Shown here: in pieces, positions 38,092-47,462 of the stretch | Layout: every line of letters begins with the position of its first letter | Position numbering within the stretch: position 1 is the first letter of the stretch | NCBI GenBank assembly: GCA_002238855.1 | Contig: MPND01000023.1 | Location: 1 to 57,864, forward strand | Reading direction: 5' to 3' | Length of the DNA: 57,864 bases | From: SAR202 cluster bacterium bin90 | GTDB lineage: Bacteria; Chloroflexota; Dehalococcoidia; Lucifugimonadales; JADFKI01 | Translations under genes and position numbers: made by a program | The notes under the pieces: generated by a model | Databases searched by the model: none | Seen by the model: the letters and a program-made list of their open reading frames with translations, nothing else | Told to the model about the DNA's origin: nothing

Positions 38092-38409
38092 ATGAGTGAC
38101 GTGAAGACGCCGGCTCACGCGCGGGGGTTGGGAGCCGCAGGGCGTCCGCGCCGTCCTGGCAAGGAGACAACCCGCCTCGCCAAGGAGATATATGAGCGGG
38201 ACATCCGGCGGCAGGTCGAAGACGCCCATCACGGAGAGATCATCTCCATAGACGTGGAAAGCGGCGATTGGGCCATCGGCGACAGCGTGATACACGCTAC
38301 GGACCGCTTGCGGGAGCAGCGCCCGGATGCCAACGACGTATTCTCTTTGCGGATAGGATACGGTGTGCTGCGCCACTTCGGCGGCAGGCCTTGGCGGAGT
38401 GCCGAGTGA
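38092..38409 (+). CDS. Small protein coupled to a retropepsin-like protease gene, 105 aa
   Basis: ATG at 38092 with a near-perfect AAGGAGG four bases upstream; the longer frame from 38053 is not needed. The N-terminus is basic (ARGLGAAGRPRRPGKETTRLAK), the middle has EIYERDIRRQVEDAHHGEII and a following strand-rich part (IDVESGDWAIGDSVIHATDRL). Its stop overlaps the GTG of the protease gene by four bases (GTGA), so the two are translationally coupled. Pairs of this kind, a small charged protein before a clan AA protease, recur in cyanobacteria and Chloroflexota and behave like two-gene cassettes; function unknown. Confidence 0.7.
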   Translation: MSDVKTPAHARGLGAAGRPRRPGKETTRLAKEIYERDIRRQVEDAHHGEIISIDVESGDWAIGDSVIHATDRLREQRPDANDVFSLRIGYGVLRHFGGRPWRSAE

Positions 38410-38777
38410 TTGAAGGCATAGTCAACGCTTACTACGAACCGGTTGTCACTCTTTCCTTGCAGGGCCCTGACGGGCAGATACAGGAAGTCGAGGCAGTGGT
38501 GGATACCGGCTACAATGGCCTCCTGACCTTGCCCCCTTCGGTTGTATCGGATCTACGGCTGCCTTATACGAGCCGTGGCGAGGCGAGGCTCGCCGATGGC
38601 AGCGTAGCGGAGTTCGACATCTACGGCGTTACTGTGCTTTGGGACGGCCAGCCGAAACATATAGAGGCCGACGAAGCAAGCTCTATCCCCTTGGTGGGTA
38701 TGATGTTGCTCGACAGGCACAACTTGAGCATCGACGTTGAGAACGGAGGCCGCGTCCTCATACAGGCCAAGGGCTGA
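38406..38777 (+). CDS. Clan AA (retropepsin-like) aspartic protease
   Basis: 123 codons from the GTG at 38406, overlapping the previous stop. The active-site motif is VVDTGYNGLLTLP (D-T-G at about residues 33-35), followed by a flap region and the IPLVGMMLLDRHNLSIDVE block with the conserved hydrophobic-hydrophobic-Gly psi loop. Proteins of this length carry one D-T-G and dimerise like retroviral proteases. Substrate unknown; the coupled upstream protein is the obvious candidate partner. Confidence 0.85.
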   Translation: MIEGIVNAYYEPVVTLSLQGPDGQIQEVEAVVDTGYNGLLTLPPSVVSDLRLPYTSRGEARLADGSVAEFDIYGVTVLWDGQPKHIEADEASSIPLVGMMLLDRHNLSIDVENGGRVLIQAKG

Positions 38778-39371
38778 CTAGGCTCCGAACCTTCCGGTTC
38801 TTAATAGCCTCTAAATCCTCCGGCAGACAGGCGCATAATCATGGATCCAAAAGAGTAGCCGAAGCCCGCGTCCGCGAGTTGGAATATTTGCCCGGCGCTA
38901 AGGCCTGTGAGATGCGTTGCGCTGAGTGGAGTTGCATTAGTGTGACTATGCCCCTTCCCTCCTCCCTACATCGAGGCCTCCCAGCGAAAAGTTCGCAGTT
39001 CAGTACGCCTTGGCCCACTAATGGGGTCTCAAACCGCCCACCAGCCTCCACGAAGCATCTCCTTTTAGATAAGACAACATTCTACGTGCAGCGGAATCCT
39101 GTCGTTTTCCTCCCCCTGCAGCGCACTAGCAAAGTGTTGCACTTCGTTTGTGAGTTAAGGCAATCCGGTGAGACTGACGGCTTGTCCGGACTTAACCATC
39201 AGCGTGTTTAGATAACATGCGGCCAGACCTTTGCATGTCGAGGAATTGGGGTGCAATAAATCGTGCCCGCCCTCGCTAAATTGCCAGATAATTGGTAATC
39301 ATAAGAAATTAGAACATACAACCCGATACCAGCTATTGACGCTGCGTGAAGGGCGCTCGTATCGTTGAATT
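38778..39371. other. Intergenic region upstream of the rpoB-like gene
   Basis: About 590 bases with no supported gene on either strand. Its right end holds the promoter at 39336-39365. Confidence 0.5.
39336..39365 (+). promoter_or_regulatory. Promoter of the rpoB-like gene, possibly giving a leaderless mRNA
   Basis: -35 TTGACG (39336-39341), 18-base spacer, -10 TATCGT (39360-39365). Seven bases on lies the A of the ATG at 39372, so the expected transcript starts at or next to the start codon. This agrees with the absence of a Shine-Dalgarno sequence before this ATG. Confidence 0.5.
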
Positions 39372-42300
39372 ATGACGCCCAAAATCACATCAGGCTTGCC
39401 TGTGCGTCAGTACGGCAGGTTGAGCGAACGCGGTAGGCAGCGCGGTCTGCTGTCGCCGCGACTCGAAGCCTACCGCGACTTCTTGGAACATGGAATCGAG
39501 CAGTCGGTTCGCGCGATGTCGGAGATTCGCGGCGATGGCCCGTGGCTCTACTCTCTCTGGCTGGACGCCCCCCAACTCGAACGGCCTGAACGGATTCCGG
39601 CGTACTGCGTGGCGAGCGGACTAACATACGACGCGAGAGTCACGGTCAAGGCTACGCTTACCGCCCAGGACAGTGGCGAGATAGTCGAGCAGCGCCTGCT
39701 GCTGTGCAGGATGCCACTGATGGACCACTCCGGCGGCTTCGTGATCAACGGAGTCCGCCGCACCGTCATCCACCAGATAGTTCGAGCGCCGGGTGTCTGG
39801 TTCGGTCTTGACCGCGAGCGTCTGACGGGGCGCAGGCTCGGCAGGGGACGCATAATCCCGGCAAGAGGCCCCTGGATAGGATTCGAGACCAGCGAGCGTG
39901 ACGAGCTGCGAGTGAGGCTGAACGGGGGGAGTAGCCTGAGCGCGCTTGCTGTGCTTCGTCTCTTCGGGCTGGAGACCGACCTCGACTTGACGGATGCCTT
40001 CAGCGCGGTGGATACGGCTCCGGGCAGGCATTTCATCGAAAACACCCTAGCCGTCGGCGACTGCCTTAGCCGGGACGAGGCGCTCCTTCAGGTCTATGCG
40101 GAGATAGCGCCTGGAGCGCCGCCTAATAAAGGCAGCGCCGAAGAGCGTCTCAAGCGACTGTTCTTCAATCCCCGCAATTACAACCTATCAGTAGTGGGAC
40201 GACACCTTCTGAACCGGCGCTTCTGCGCAAATGATGCAAGCCTCCTGTTGACGCGCGACGATATGGTTCGGATCGTGTCGCACGTGATCAGGGTGTCCCA
40301 GGGACACGAGGAGCCGGACGACTTAGACCACCTGGCGAATAGGCGCGTGCGCACGGCAGCCGAGTTGGTGCAGGCGGAGTTCGAGGCGGGGTTGTACGAG
40401 GTTGCCAGAGCCGCGCGTGAGCGACTGGAGATGCGCGGCGGTCGCCCGAAACTGCCGTCGGAGGTGCTGAACGCAACCCCTCTGATGAAGCGACTCGATG
40501 CGTTCTTCACCGGCTCGAAGCTGTGCCAGGTAACGGATGAGACGAACCCGATTGCTGAACTCACGCACAAGCGCCGCGTAACCTCTCTTGGACCCGGCGG
40601 GCTGAACCGGCAGAATGCAGGTGTGGACCCGCGGGACGTACACCACACGCACTACGGCAAGATCTGTCCTGTCGAGACGCCGGAGGGACAGAACATCGGA
40701 CTGCTTTCGACGCTGACCACGGAGGCGCAGGTCGATGAGCACGGGTTTCTGACGACGCCAGTGCGCCGTGTGATAAAGACGATCGCAACCGACGACGAGG
40801 GAATGATTGGGCGCCAACTGGCGCAAGATGTATTAGTTGACGGTCTGCTGCTGGCGGAGGCCGGTCAGGTCGCTTCCGGCACGCTGCTGGGACAACTAGC
40901 CAAATGTCCGGCTCAGAACATTGCCGTGCGGCCGTATGTGTCGCAGGACATAGAAGGAATTGTATTCCTCAACGCCTTTGAGGAGCAGGAAGTAACGATA
41001 GCGCAGTGCAGCGCCGAACTGGACCGGCTGGGACAGTTCAGCGAGGAGAGTGTCAGTGCCAGGCGTGGGGATGAGTGGCTGAATGTCGCTCCCGAAGACG
41101 TGGACTACATCGACCTGAGGCCCCGGCAGGTGGTGAGCGCTTCGACGGCGCTCATCCCGTTTCTGGAACACGACGACGCCAATCGCGCCCTGATGGGCTG
41201 TAACATGCAGAGGCAGGCCGTGCCCCTGCTGCATCCACAGACAGCTCTTGTCGCCACCGGAATGGAAGTCGATGTGGCTCGCGACAGCGGCAACCAGGTC
41301 AGAGCGGTCACCAACGGCACGGTGATGTCAGTTTCCGCCGACCGCATCGAGGTGATGCCGGACGACGGTGGTGGAATGCAACGCTACGACTTACAGAGCG
41401 CGGTCCGGTCGAATGCCTTTACCTGGATTGGCCAGCGGCCAATCGTAAACCGATTCCAGCGCGTGGAGGCCGGGCAGCCCGTCGCAGACGGACCCGCTAG
41501 CAGCGAGGGCGAGCTCGCACTGGGTCAGCGTATCCTCGTCGCCTACATGAGCTGGGGCGGCTACAACTACGAGGACGCCATAATCGTTTCCGAGCGCGTG
41601 GCGCGTGAAGGCAAGTTCCGGTCGCGCCTCCTGAAGAAGTTCCGACTGGACGCGATGGACACCCCGCTAGGTCCGGAAGTCATCACGCAGAACGTTCCGG
41701 ATGTCGCGGACTGGCGCAGGAACCTGCTGGACGAGGACGGGGTAGCTCCTGTCGGCAGTTACGTCAGACCAGGGCAGATTCTGATCGGGAAGGCGACGCC
41801 GAAGCCCATACCTGCGGAGTATCAGGACAGGGAACGCACCCCGGAGGAGAAGCTGCTGTTCAAGTTATTCGGAGAGACTTCGGACAACATACGCTACCAG
41901 GACAACTCGCGTGTGCTTCCGAAGGGTCAGCAGGGGCGCGTGGTGAGCGTAAAGATAATCCGGCGAAACGATGGCAGTGAAGCCGCAAGGTCGCTTCCTT
42001 CAGGCTGTCACACGCGCGTCGAGGTCGAGGCTGCGGGGACGCGCGACCTGCAGCCCGGCGACAAGATGTCGGGTCGCCACGGCAACAAGGGCTGCGTCTC
42101 GATTGTCGTGCCGCAGGAGGACATGCCGTTCCTGCCGGACGGAACGCCGGTGGATGTGATCCTGTCACCCCTCGGTGTGCCGTCGAGGATGAACCTGGGC
42201 CAGCTGATGGAAGTGCATCTGGGGTGGGCGGCGCACAGACTTGGCTTTCGCGCCAGGACTCCGGTATTCGACTCGGCCTCGTGGGCGCAGATCGAGCAGT

Positions 42301-43103
42301 GCCTCGCGCAGGCATGGCTCGTGGAACACGCCGGCGGTCTGCCTGCCGAGAGGCTGCCCGCCGATGATGTATGCAGCGTCGATTGGGAGCGGGTCAGGAA
42401 GTGGACGCTGAATCAAGGGTACGACTTCGAGCTTCTATTCGGAGATGGCGCCGAGGAAGGGACCGAGGCGGAACGCGTGTGCTTGGAGCTGTGGATGAAA
42501 CAGGAGGGATTGGATCCCTCCCCCTTTACAGGGTACGGGGAACTGCGCCGTGAAGCTCTGCGGCTCGACCGCGAAGAGAATCTTGCCGCGCCGATAACGG
42601 GCAAGCAGACACTTTGCGACGGCAGGACAGGCGAGTTCTTCGACAGGCCGGTGACGGTTGGCTACAAGTACATGCTCAAGCTCATACACATGGTCGAGGA
42701 CAAGATGCACGCGCGCTCGACGGGCACATACTCGATGATCACCCAGCAGCCTCTCGGCGGCAAGTCGGCTGGTGGCGGGCAGCGTCTGGGTGAAATGGAG
42801 GTCTGGGGGCTTGAGGCGCACAGCGCGGCTTATGTCCTCCAGGAAATGATGACGGTCAAGGCGGACGACGTGGAGGGGCGGGAGGCGCTGACCAGGGCGA
42901 TTATGGTCGACGACGGCAACGGCCTGAGCGGGGGTACGGTCCTGAAACCGGGTCTGCCTGACAGCTTCGGGCTGCTGCTGTCCGAACTCAGGAGTCTGGG
43001 GCTTAACCCGGAGTTGATTTGGAATCAGTCGGAGAAACTGACGCAGCCGCTTCGGCGGCCGGAGGAAATGTATGGCGAAGTTGCAGCTGATACGGGTGAC
43101 TAG
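39372..43103 (+). CDS. rpoB: RNA polymerase beta subunit (RpoB) homologue, stand-alone
   Basis: 1243 codons spanning a complete beta subunit. Catalytic-core landmarks are intact: rifampicin-pocket/fork region ending THKRRVTSLGPGGL, HYGKICPVETPEGQNIGL, GGYNYEDAIIVSERV (E734, D735), GDKMSGRHGNKG with the two catalytic lysines K898 and K906 spaced as in E. coli, LGVPSRMNLGQLMEVHLGW, and the C-terminal GGGQRLGEMEVWGLEAHSAA block. The N-terminal lobes are more divergent (AYCVASGLTYDARVTV, MDHSGGFVINGVRRTVIHQ). In the rifampicin pocket, E. coli F514, S531 and Q510 correspond to Val387, Thr404 and Lys here; D516 and H526 are kept. rpoC does not follow; instead a lipoprotein gene overlaps the 3' end by 32 bases. 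It could be the only rpoB in a split arrangement or a specialised second copy. Confidence 0.9.
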   Translation: MTPKITSGLPVRQYGRLSERGRQRGLLSPRLEAYRDFLEHGIEQSVRAMSEIRGDGPWLYSLWLDAPQLERPERIPAYCVASGLTYDARVTVKATLTAQDSGEIVEQRLLLCRMPLMDHSGGFVINGVRRTVIHQIVRAPGVWFGLDRERLTGRRLGRGRIIPARGPWIGFETSERDELRVRLNGGSSLSALAVLRLFGLETDLDLTDAFSAVDTAPGRHFIENTLAVGDCLSRDEALLQVYAEIAPGAPPNKGSAEERLKRLFFNPRNYNLSVVGRHLLNRRFCANDASLLLTRDDMVRIVSHVIRVSQGHEEPDDLDHLANRRVRTAAELVQAEFEAGLYEVARAARERLEMRGGRPKLPSEVLNATPLMKRLDAFFTGSKLCQVTDETNPIAELTHKRRVTSLGPGGLNRQNAGVDPRDVHHTHYGKICPVETPEGQNIGLLSTLTTEAQVDEHGFLTTPVRRVIKTIATDDEGMIGRQLAQDVLVDGLLLAEAGQVASGTLLGQLAKCPAQNIAVRPYVSQDIEGIVFLNAFEEQEVTIAQCSAELDRLGQFSEESVSARRGDEWLNVAPEDVDYIDLRPRQVVSASTALIPFLEHDDANRALMGCNMQRQAVPLLHPQTALVATGMEVDVARDSGNQVRAVTNGTVMSVSADRIEVMPDDGGGMQRYDLQSAVRSNAFTWIGQRPIVNRFQRVEAGQPVADGPASSEGELALGQRILVAYMSWGGYNYEDAIIVSERVAREGKFRSRLLKKFRLDAMDTPLGPEVITQNVPDVADWRRNLLDEDGVAPVGSYVRPGQILIGKATPKPIPAEYQDRERTPEEKLLFKLFGETSDNIRYQDNSRVLPKGQQGRVVSVKIIRRNDGSEAARSLPSGCHTRVEVEAAGTRDLQPGDKMSGRHGNKGCVSIVVPQEDMPFLPDGTPVDVILSPLGVPSRMNLGQLMEVHLGWAAHRLGFRARTPVFDSASWAQIEQCLAQAWLVEHAGGLPAERLPADDVCSVDWERVRKWTLNQGYDFELLFGDGAEEGTEAERVCLELWMKQEGLDPSPFTGYGELRREALRLDREENLAAPITGKQTLCDGRTGEFFDRPVTVGYKYMLKLIHMVEDKMHARSTGTYSMITQQPLGGKSAGGGQRLGEMEVWGLEAHSAAYVLQEMMTVKADDVEGREALTRAIMVDDGNGLSGGTVLKPGLPDSFGLLLSELRSLGLNPELIWNQSEKLTQPLRRPEEMYGEVAADTGD

Positions 43104-43569
43104 CCGCTTTCTCGCGTTCACCCTCCTGACTGTGGCTATTGCGACGGCAGTGAGCTGCGGCGGTGACGATGAGGGCGCGTCAACTGATGGGAAGTTGGAC
43201 AGCGAGCGCATCGCTGCGCTTGAAGCCCAGATGAAGTCTTTCCAGGACTACATCGTGGCTCAAGCTCAGAAGGAACGCTCCGGAGGCGGCTCGCTTGCGA
43301 GCGGGGAGGCCGCCGGGCCTCAGTACACGCTTGCAAAGAAAGACGCGAGCGAGAACGAACTTGAGATTGTGCGCTGGATGGCGGATTGCACCGCGCGAAC
43401 TTACCTGAACCCCAATCTCCCCGAAGAGGTGTTCAACCGGGAAATAGAGGAGTCGGAGCGCAGGATGTGGGAGGCTCTGGAAGCGGGGCAGCACAACAGC
43501 TTCGAGGCCTTTATCGGCATGGCCTTCAGCTTCTGTCAGGCCAGGGTCGTGGAGGAGAACAAGGAATGA
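43072..43569 (+). CDS. Putative lipoprotein, 165 aa
   Basis: The ATG lies inside the end of the rpoB-like gene (32-base overlap), indicating coupled translation. Residues 1-29 form a signal peptide with a lipobox-like end (TAVSC), so Cys29 would be lipidated. A coiled-coil segment follows ([20 protein letters not shown]), then an acidic helical domain with two further Cys residues (CTARTYLN and FSFCQARV). No enzyme motif. Being in one operon with an RNA polymerase subunit is unexplained. Confidence 0.7.
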   Translation: MAKLQLIRVTSRFLAFTLLTVAIATAVSCGGDDEGASTDGKLDSERIAALEAQMKSFQDYIVAQAQKERSGGGSLASGEAAGPQYTLAKKDASENELEIVRWMADCTARTYLNPNLPEEVFNREIEESERRMWEALEAGQHNSFEAFIGMAFSFCQARVVEENKE

Positions 43570-45071
43570 CATTTGGCCGTAGGCGACGAGCGCAGCCCGG
43601 ACTGCTCTGCGGGATGCTGCTCGCTGCGCTGGTCTTCGCGGCATCTTTGGGCTGTCAGACTATCAGCGAGTCTGATGGCGATGTTTCCGCGAGCGGCGAT
43701 ACCGTGACCGCGGAACATGCAGATGGCAGTAATGGGGCAGAGGCCCAAAGTGTGGGAGGCGATGAGGTCGCATCGATGGTTTCGACGGAAAGCCCGACTC
43801 GAACTCCCACACCTGAGCATACGACCACGCCTCGGCCGACGGCGACGCCATACGGGATAATCTGGGCGACGAGAACCAACACTCCAACCGTCACTCCCAC
43901 GCCCACCGATACACCGACTGTGACTCCTACGGCAACGGCGACCCCGACATTTACGCCAACTGCCTCCAACACCGCAACTGCGACTAGAACTCCTACACCT
44001 ACCGGGACGGCGACGCCGACGCCCACTGAGACGTCTACATCGACGCCCCTGCCCACGGCGACGGGCACTGCAACCGCGACGGGAACCGCTGCTGCTACGT
44101 ACACGCCTACCATCACGCCGACACCCACGAAGACGCCACCACCTTGCACGCCCGCGCCGGGCGCTCTGCTGGTCGGCTGTGACTTCTCCGGGCGGGACCT
44201 GCGAAGGCTTGACCTGACCGGCGCGAACCTGGCGAACGCCGATCTCAGAAAGGCGAACCTGAAGGACGCAATTCTCAAGGATGTGTCTCTGTCGGGCGCT
44301 ATCCTGGACCAGGTGAACCTGTCAAACGTGGACCTGAGCAGAACCGACCTGTCGCGGGTAGTCTCGTTCGACAGAGCGATCATGCACAACACGACCTGGC
44401 CGGCTGAAGCGCTGCTGCTGGATGTCAGCTTCTACGGTACGGACCTGTCCCGCAGCACGTTTGGCGAAGGCGCGGTCCTCGATGGAGCTTCCTTCGTCTC
44501 GGCCACTCTATATCGGGTCAACTTCAACGGAGCTTCCCTCCGGCGCGTGAACTTCGAGGACGCCAACCTCACCGACACGGACTTCACCGGAGCCAACTTG
44601 GGTGAGGCCAATCTGGAGGAAGCCAACATGACGCGAGTCGTCTTTGACAAGACGACCGACTTCAGCCAGGCGAACCTGCGGGAGACGATCTATACCGGCT
44701 TGACGCTCAGAAGCATCGACTTCACCCAGGCCAGGCTGGTTCGAGCGGAATTCACGGATGTTGTCCTGCTGGACGTACTGTTCGACGGCGCCGAACTGCA
44801 GCGGGCGGTGTTCGTCAGGGCGCGACTGGAGGATGCAAGGATTCGCAACGCCGACCTGCGCAACGCGGACTTTACCGACGCAAGGCTTGAAGACACTTTT
44901 CTCAACGGCTCGGAGGTGCGGAACGCGAAGTTCGTCAGGACAGACCTCACGGGCGCGGAGTTCGACAGGGTTTCGGGTACGCGCGACGCCGAGTGGCGCG
45001 ATACGGTCTGTCCTGACGGAAGAAAGAGCGACGACTGCCCGGGTGACGGCGCGATGAATAGGCTGCCCTAA
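43566..45071 (+). CDS. Pentapeptide-repeat lipoprotein with Thr-Pro linker
   Basis: The start is the ATG at 43566, overlapping the previous stop by four bases (ATGA); a longer frame from 43386 overlaps the upstream gene and lacks its own start signal. 501 codons. Residues 1-28 are a lipoprotein signal ending in ASLGC. A long (T-P)n linker spans about 70-205. From about 215 to 470 there are some 30 pentapeptide repeats of the A(D/N)LxX type (for example [20 protein letters not shown]), which fold as a right-handed beta-helix. The tail has a CPDG...DDCPGD Cys pair. Likely a surface-anchored scaffold or binding protein; some pentapeptide proteins mimic DNA, but an exported one is unlikely to act that way. 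Confidence 0.88.
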   Translation: MTFGRRRRAQPGLLCGMLLAALVFAASLGCQTISESDGDVSASGDTVTAEHADGSNGAEAQSVGGDEVASMVSTESPTRTPTPEHTTTPRPTATPYGIIWATRTNTPTVTPTPTDTPTVTPTATATPTFTPTASNTATATRTPTPTGTATPTPTETSTSTPLPTATGTATATGTAAATYTPTITPTPTKTPPPCTPAPGALLVGCDFSGRDLRRLDLTGANLANADLRKANLKDAILKDVSLSGAILDQVNLSNVDLSRTDLSRVVSFDRAIMHNTTWPAEALLLDVSFYGTDLSRSTFGEGAVLDGASFVSATLYRVNFNGASLRRVNFEDANLTDTDFTGANLGEANLEEANMTRVVFDKTTDFSQANLRETIYTGLTLRSIDFTQARLVRAEFTDVVLLDVLFDGAELQRAVFVRARLEDARIRNADLRNADFTDARLEDTFLNGSEVRNAKFVRTDLTGAEFDRVSGTRDAEWRDTVCPDGRKSDDCPGDGAMNRLP

Positions 45072-45081
45072 GCGGGGCGGT

Positions 45082-46455
45082 CTAGCGCTTCATGCGATAG
45101 TTGGGCGCGCTGATGCGGACGATAGTGGTCAATGAGCGATCGCATATCCTCGTGGCGATCGGGCCGGTTTCCAGCGGCATCTGCACCGTCGTGGTAACGA
45201 CTGTGGGAAGACGCGCGTCGTGCCGGTGCGTAATGAGGTCCTGTAGTGTCGCCCTTGTCCAGTCACTATCCGACTCGGCGCCGAGGTCATCCAGGATGAG
45301 TAAGGGAGCGTCACTAACAGCTGCAAACAACCTGTCGAAGTTCAGGGAACTTTCCCGGGCGAACGTGCTACCTAGTTGGCGTATCAACTGCTGTGTCCTG
45401 ACGTAGTATGGCTGGCGTCCCGCCTCTATTAGCCGTGCTGTGATGGCGACCGCGAGATGTGTCTTGCCAACGCCCGTAGGCCCGTACAGGAGGAGCCAAC
45501 CTTCAGGGTTCGAGGCGAATGTCTCAGCCGCCTTCAGAGCGTCTTGAAGAGAGGCCCGCCCTTCACTGTCCGCTCTATTCCCTTCTCCTCTGAAGCTCTC
45601 GAAGGTCATGCGCGCGAGCATCGGCGGATGCGGCAGTCTGGACGGTCCTACGGAGTTCTGCGTGGGACTTGGAGCGGCAGTCGGCACCACACGAGAGAAC
45701 CCGGAATGCTCCAGCCTTACTCGGATGTGGGGATCGAGGTCAGACAGGTTCGATGCCGTTGTAAAGACTGTGGGTAGCTCTGCATTGAACCGGTGGCTGA
45801 TTAGCTGCTGGAGCTTCTCCTGCGCCCATGGTGTGGCGTGATGCGTGCCGAGGGCGTCAAGGATAAGAATCGGCGCTTCGGCGACTCGCTCGTAGATGTC
45901 GGAGTAGGCTATGTCGCTTGTCGGAGCGTATCCGGACCGGAGCTGGTCAAGTAAATCAGGCGCCGACATGAAGAGCACGATCTGGCGGCCTTCCATCAGG
46001 TGATTTGCGATGGACGCGGCTAGATGCGTCTTGCCGGAGCCGGGCGGGCCATTTAGCACGAGCCATCCTTCGGGCTTCTCCGCGAAAGCCGCAGCTGCGC
46101 GACAAGCGTCTCTGAAGAGCGCAAGGTTTGCTTCTCCACCCGCAACATTGTCCTCCCTGAGAGTGCCAAACGTGAAGCGGCGCAGATGGCCGAGGTTGCT
46201 GTAAAGTTGAAGTCGCTCTATTAGCCCGGCCTCGAAGTGTGGCTGCTGGCACTTGCAGGGGACATACTTGGGATATTTGTCCGGGCGGCGATCGTTGGGG
46301 TCAGCCTCCAGCAGGCCGTGTCCATGGCAGTCAGGGCAGCTTGCCGAGGTAGCATCTGCAGGAGGGTCAGGCGCGGGTTCGCCTGCCGCCTGTAAACGAG
46401 CTTCACGTTGTGACATTATGCGCTGTAGGATGGAGGAAAGGGATTCGGCGGTCAT
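45082..46455 (-). CDS. Tandem DnaC/DnaI-like AAA+ helicase loader
   Basis: 457 codons containing two full helicase-loader AAA+ domains in one chain. After an N-terminal helix comes a zinc-finger-like group (C40, C43, C67, C69). Domain 1 has Walker A GPPGSGKT (136-143) and Walker B LILDALG (D200-A201), so the second acidic residue is lost. Domain 2 has Walker A GPTGVGKT (325-332) and a normal LILDDLG (D389-D390). Both carry the LQ-LI-HR pattern and TT sensor of DnaC/DnaI/IstB proteins. Normal loaders have a single domain of about 250-300 residues. It probably loads a replicative helicase for an element; asymmetric ATP use between the halves is likely. It lies downstream of parA and the small partner gene on one strand. 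Confidence 0.85.
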   Translation of the reverse strand: MTAESLSSILQRIMSQREARLQAAGEPAPDPPADATSASCPDCHGHGLLEADPNDRRPDKYPKYVPCKCQQPHFEAGLIERLQLYSNLGHLRRFTFGTLREDNVAGGEANLALFRDACRAAAAFAEKPEGWLVLNGPPGSGKTHLAASIANHLMEGRQIVLFMSAPDLLDQLRSGYAPTSDIAYSDIYERVAEAPILILDALGTHHATPWAQEKLQQLISHRFNAELPTVFTTASNLSDLDPHIRVRLEHSGFSRVVPTAAPSPTQNSVGPSRLPHPPMLARMTFESFRGEGNRADSEGRASLQDALKAAETFASNPEGWLLLYGPTGVGKTHLAVAITARLIEAGRQPYYVRTQQLIRQLGSTFARESSLNFDRLFAAVSDAPLLILDDLGAESDSDWTRATLQDLITHRHDARLPTVVTTTVQMPLETGPIATRICDRSLTTIVRISAPNYRMKR

Positions 46456-46477
46456 AGAAGATGCCTACGTCGTTGCA

Positions 46478-46744
46478 CTAGTCCAGCCCATGTTCACGAT
46501 AGACTCGCTCAACTTCGGGTATCAGCGGGCGTAGGACGAATTCTCTTATGGAGACCTTCTCCAGAGCGGCCGCGACTCTAATTTGGTCGAACAACTCCTC
46601 AGAGACGGAGACGCCGAGCTTTCGATATATATCTCCGTCGCTATCGATAGTCCGTGTGGGCCCTTTCCTCGCCGGGAAGCCGCTTGCCCTTCGATCTCGC
46701 CTGCGGTCTCTGCCGCCAGGCGGCCTCATATTTATCTCATTCAT
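46478..46744 (-). CDS. Ribbon-helix-helix-like partner of ParA, 88 aa
   Basis: ATG with an AAGGA seven bases upstream. A basic disordered N-terminus (RPPGGRDRRRDRRASG) precedes a compact domain: a strand (YRKLGVSVSEELFDQIRVAA) and two helices, the arrangement of ribbon-helix-helix DNA-binding proteins, plus a C-terminal helix. Small RHH proteins downstream of a ParA ATPase act as centromere-binding ParB/ParG analogues and as operon repressors. The repeats at 47463-47518 are its probable binding sites. Confidence 0.65.
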   Translation of the reverse strand: MNEINMRPPGGRDRRRDRRASGFPARKGPTRTIDSDGDIYRKLGVSVSEELFDQIRVAAALEKVSIREFVLRPLIPEVERVYREHGLD

Positions 46745-46788
46745 CGTTTCGTTCCTTATGAGTTGGGTGCGTCAAGCGGATTGGAAGA

Positions 46789-47427
46789 CTATCTGAAAAC
46801 ATACTCGAAGACTGCACGAAGCTCTCCGATGCCCTTCGGGTCGAGCGGTCTATACTCGTCAATAAGCAGTCCGAACGGCACTGCTCTTCTTATGGAGGTT
46901 CGCTCTCTTATCACGAGTTCTGAGTGCTTGACGTCTCTAAACCTTAGTAGTTCTCGTTGTGCTGCGAGCAAATCCTTGCTTGCATGGTGTGTGGATGCAC
47001 GATTGATGACGGAGCAGACAGTTAGTTCACGGTTTACGTCCAGGGCATCGCAAGCCATTTCATCCAGGAGGTCGATGGTCCAGACATCCATGCCGTTCGG
47101 CTGCACCGGGACTAAAACGAAGTGAGCCACTCGCATCACCGCCTCTATCGCCGCGCCGTCACCGGAGCCTATGTCCACCACTACGTCCTCGTAGCGTCTT
47201 GCGAGGTCTCTGACGGCACGTCTTAGTCCCGTGTCGAATTGCCTGACTGTCGATGGAGCTGGCAACTTCCGTTCCACCCTGGAATCCACCCACATGCTGG
47301 CGCTGCCTTGGCGGTCGGCGTCCACGAGCATCACGTCTCTACCGGCACACATGCGCCAGCCTGAGAGATGCACGGCGAGTGATGTCTTGCCACAGCCCCC
47401 TTTTTCTCCTGCAACGGCAACTATCAT
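46789..47427 (-). CDS. parA: ParA-family partition ATPase
   Basis: 212 codons, a length typical of small plasmid-type ParA (type Ib). Deviant Walker A EKGGCGKTSLAVHLS with the signature Lys, switch region VDADRQGSASMW, Walker B-like YEDVVVDIGSGDG, and a conserved VPVQPNGMDVWTIDLL block. There is no N-terminal helix-turn-helix, so repression must come from the partner protein. It moves DNA by ATP-dependent patterning on the nucleoid and indicates a plasmid or integrated plasmid-like element. Confidence 0.9.
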   Translation of the reverse strand: MIVAVAGEKGGCGKTSLAVHLSGWRMCAGRDVMLVDADRQGSASMWVDSRVERKLPAPSTVRQFDTGLRRAVRDLARRYEDVVVDIGSGDGAAIEAVMRVAHFVLVPVQPNGMDVWTIDLLDEMACDALDVNRELTVCSVINRASTHHASKDLLAAQRELLRFRDVKHSELVIRERTSIRRAVPFGLLIDEYRPLDPKGIGELRAVFEYVFR

Positions 47428-47462
47428 GAGTATTCACCTGACATCGAACAAAACATCCAAGG

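Noticed and set aside
42435..43211. 258-codon open frame antisense to the end of the rpoB-like gene
   Set aside because: It is the mirror of conserved RpoB sequence in a GC-rich region and has no start signal. The sense strand explains the conservation.
43655..44392. 245-codon Val/Gly-rich frame antisense to the pentapeptide lipoprotein
   Set aside because: The repetitive GVGVGV pattern is the complement of the Thr-Pro linker codons.
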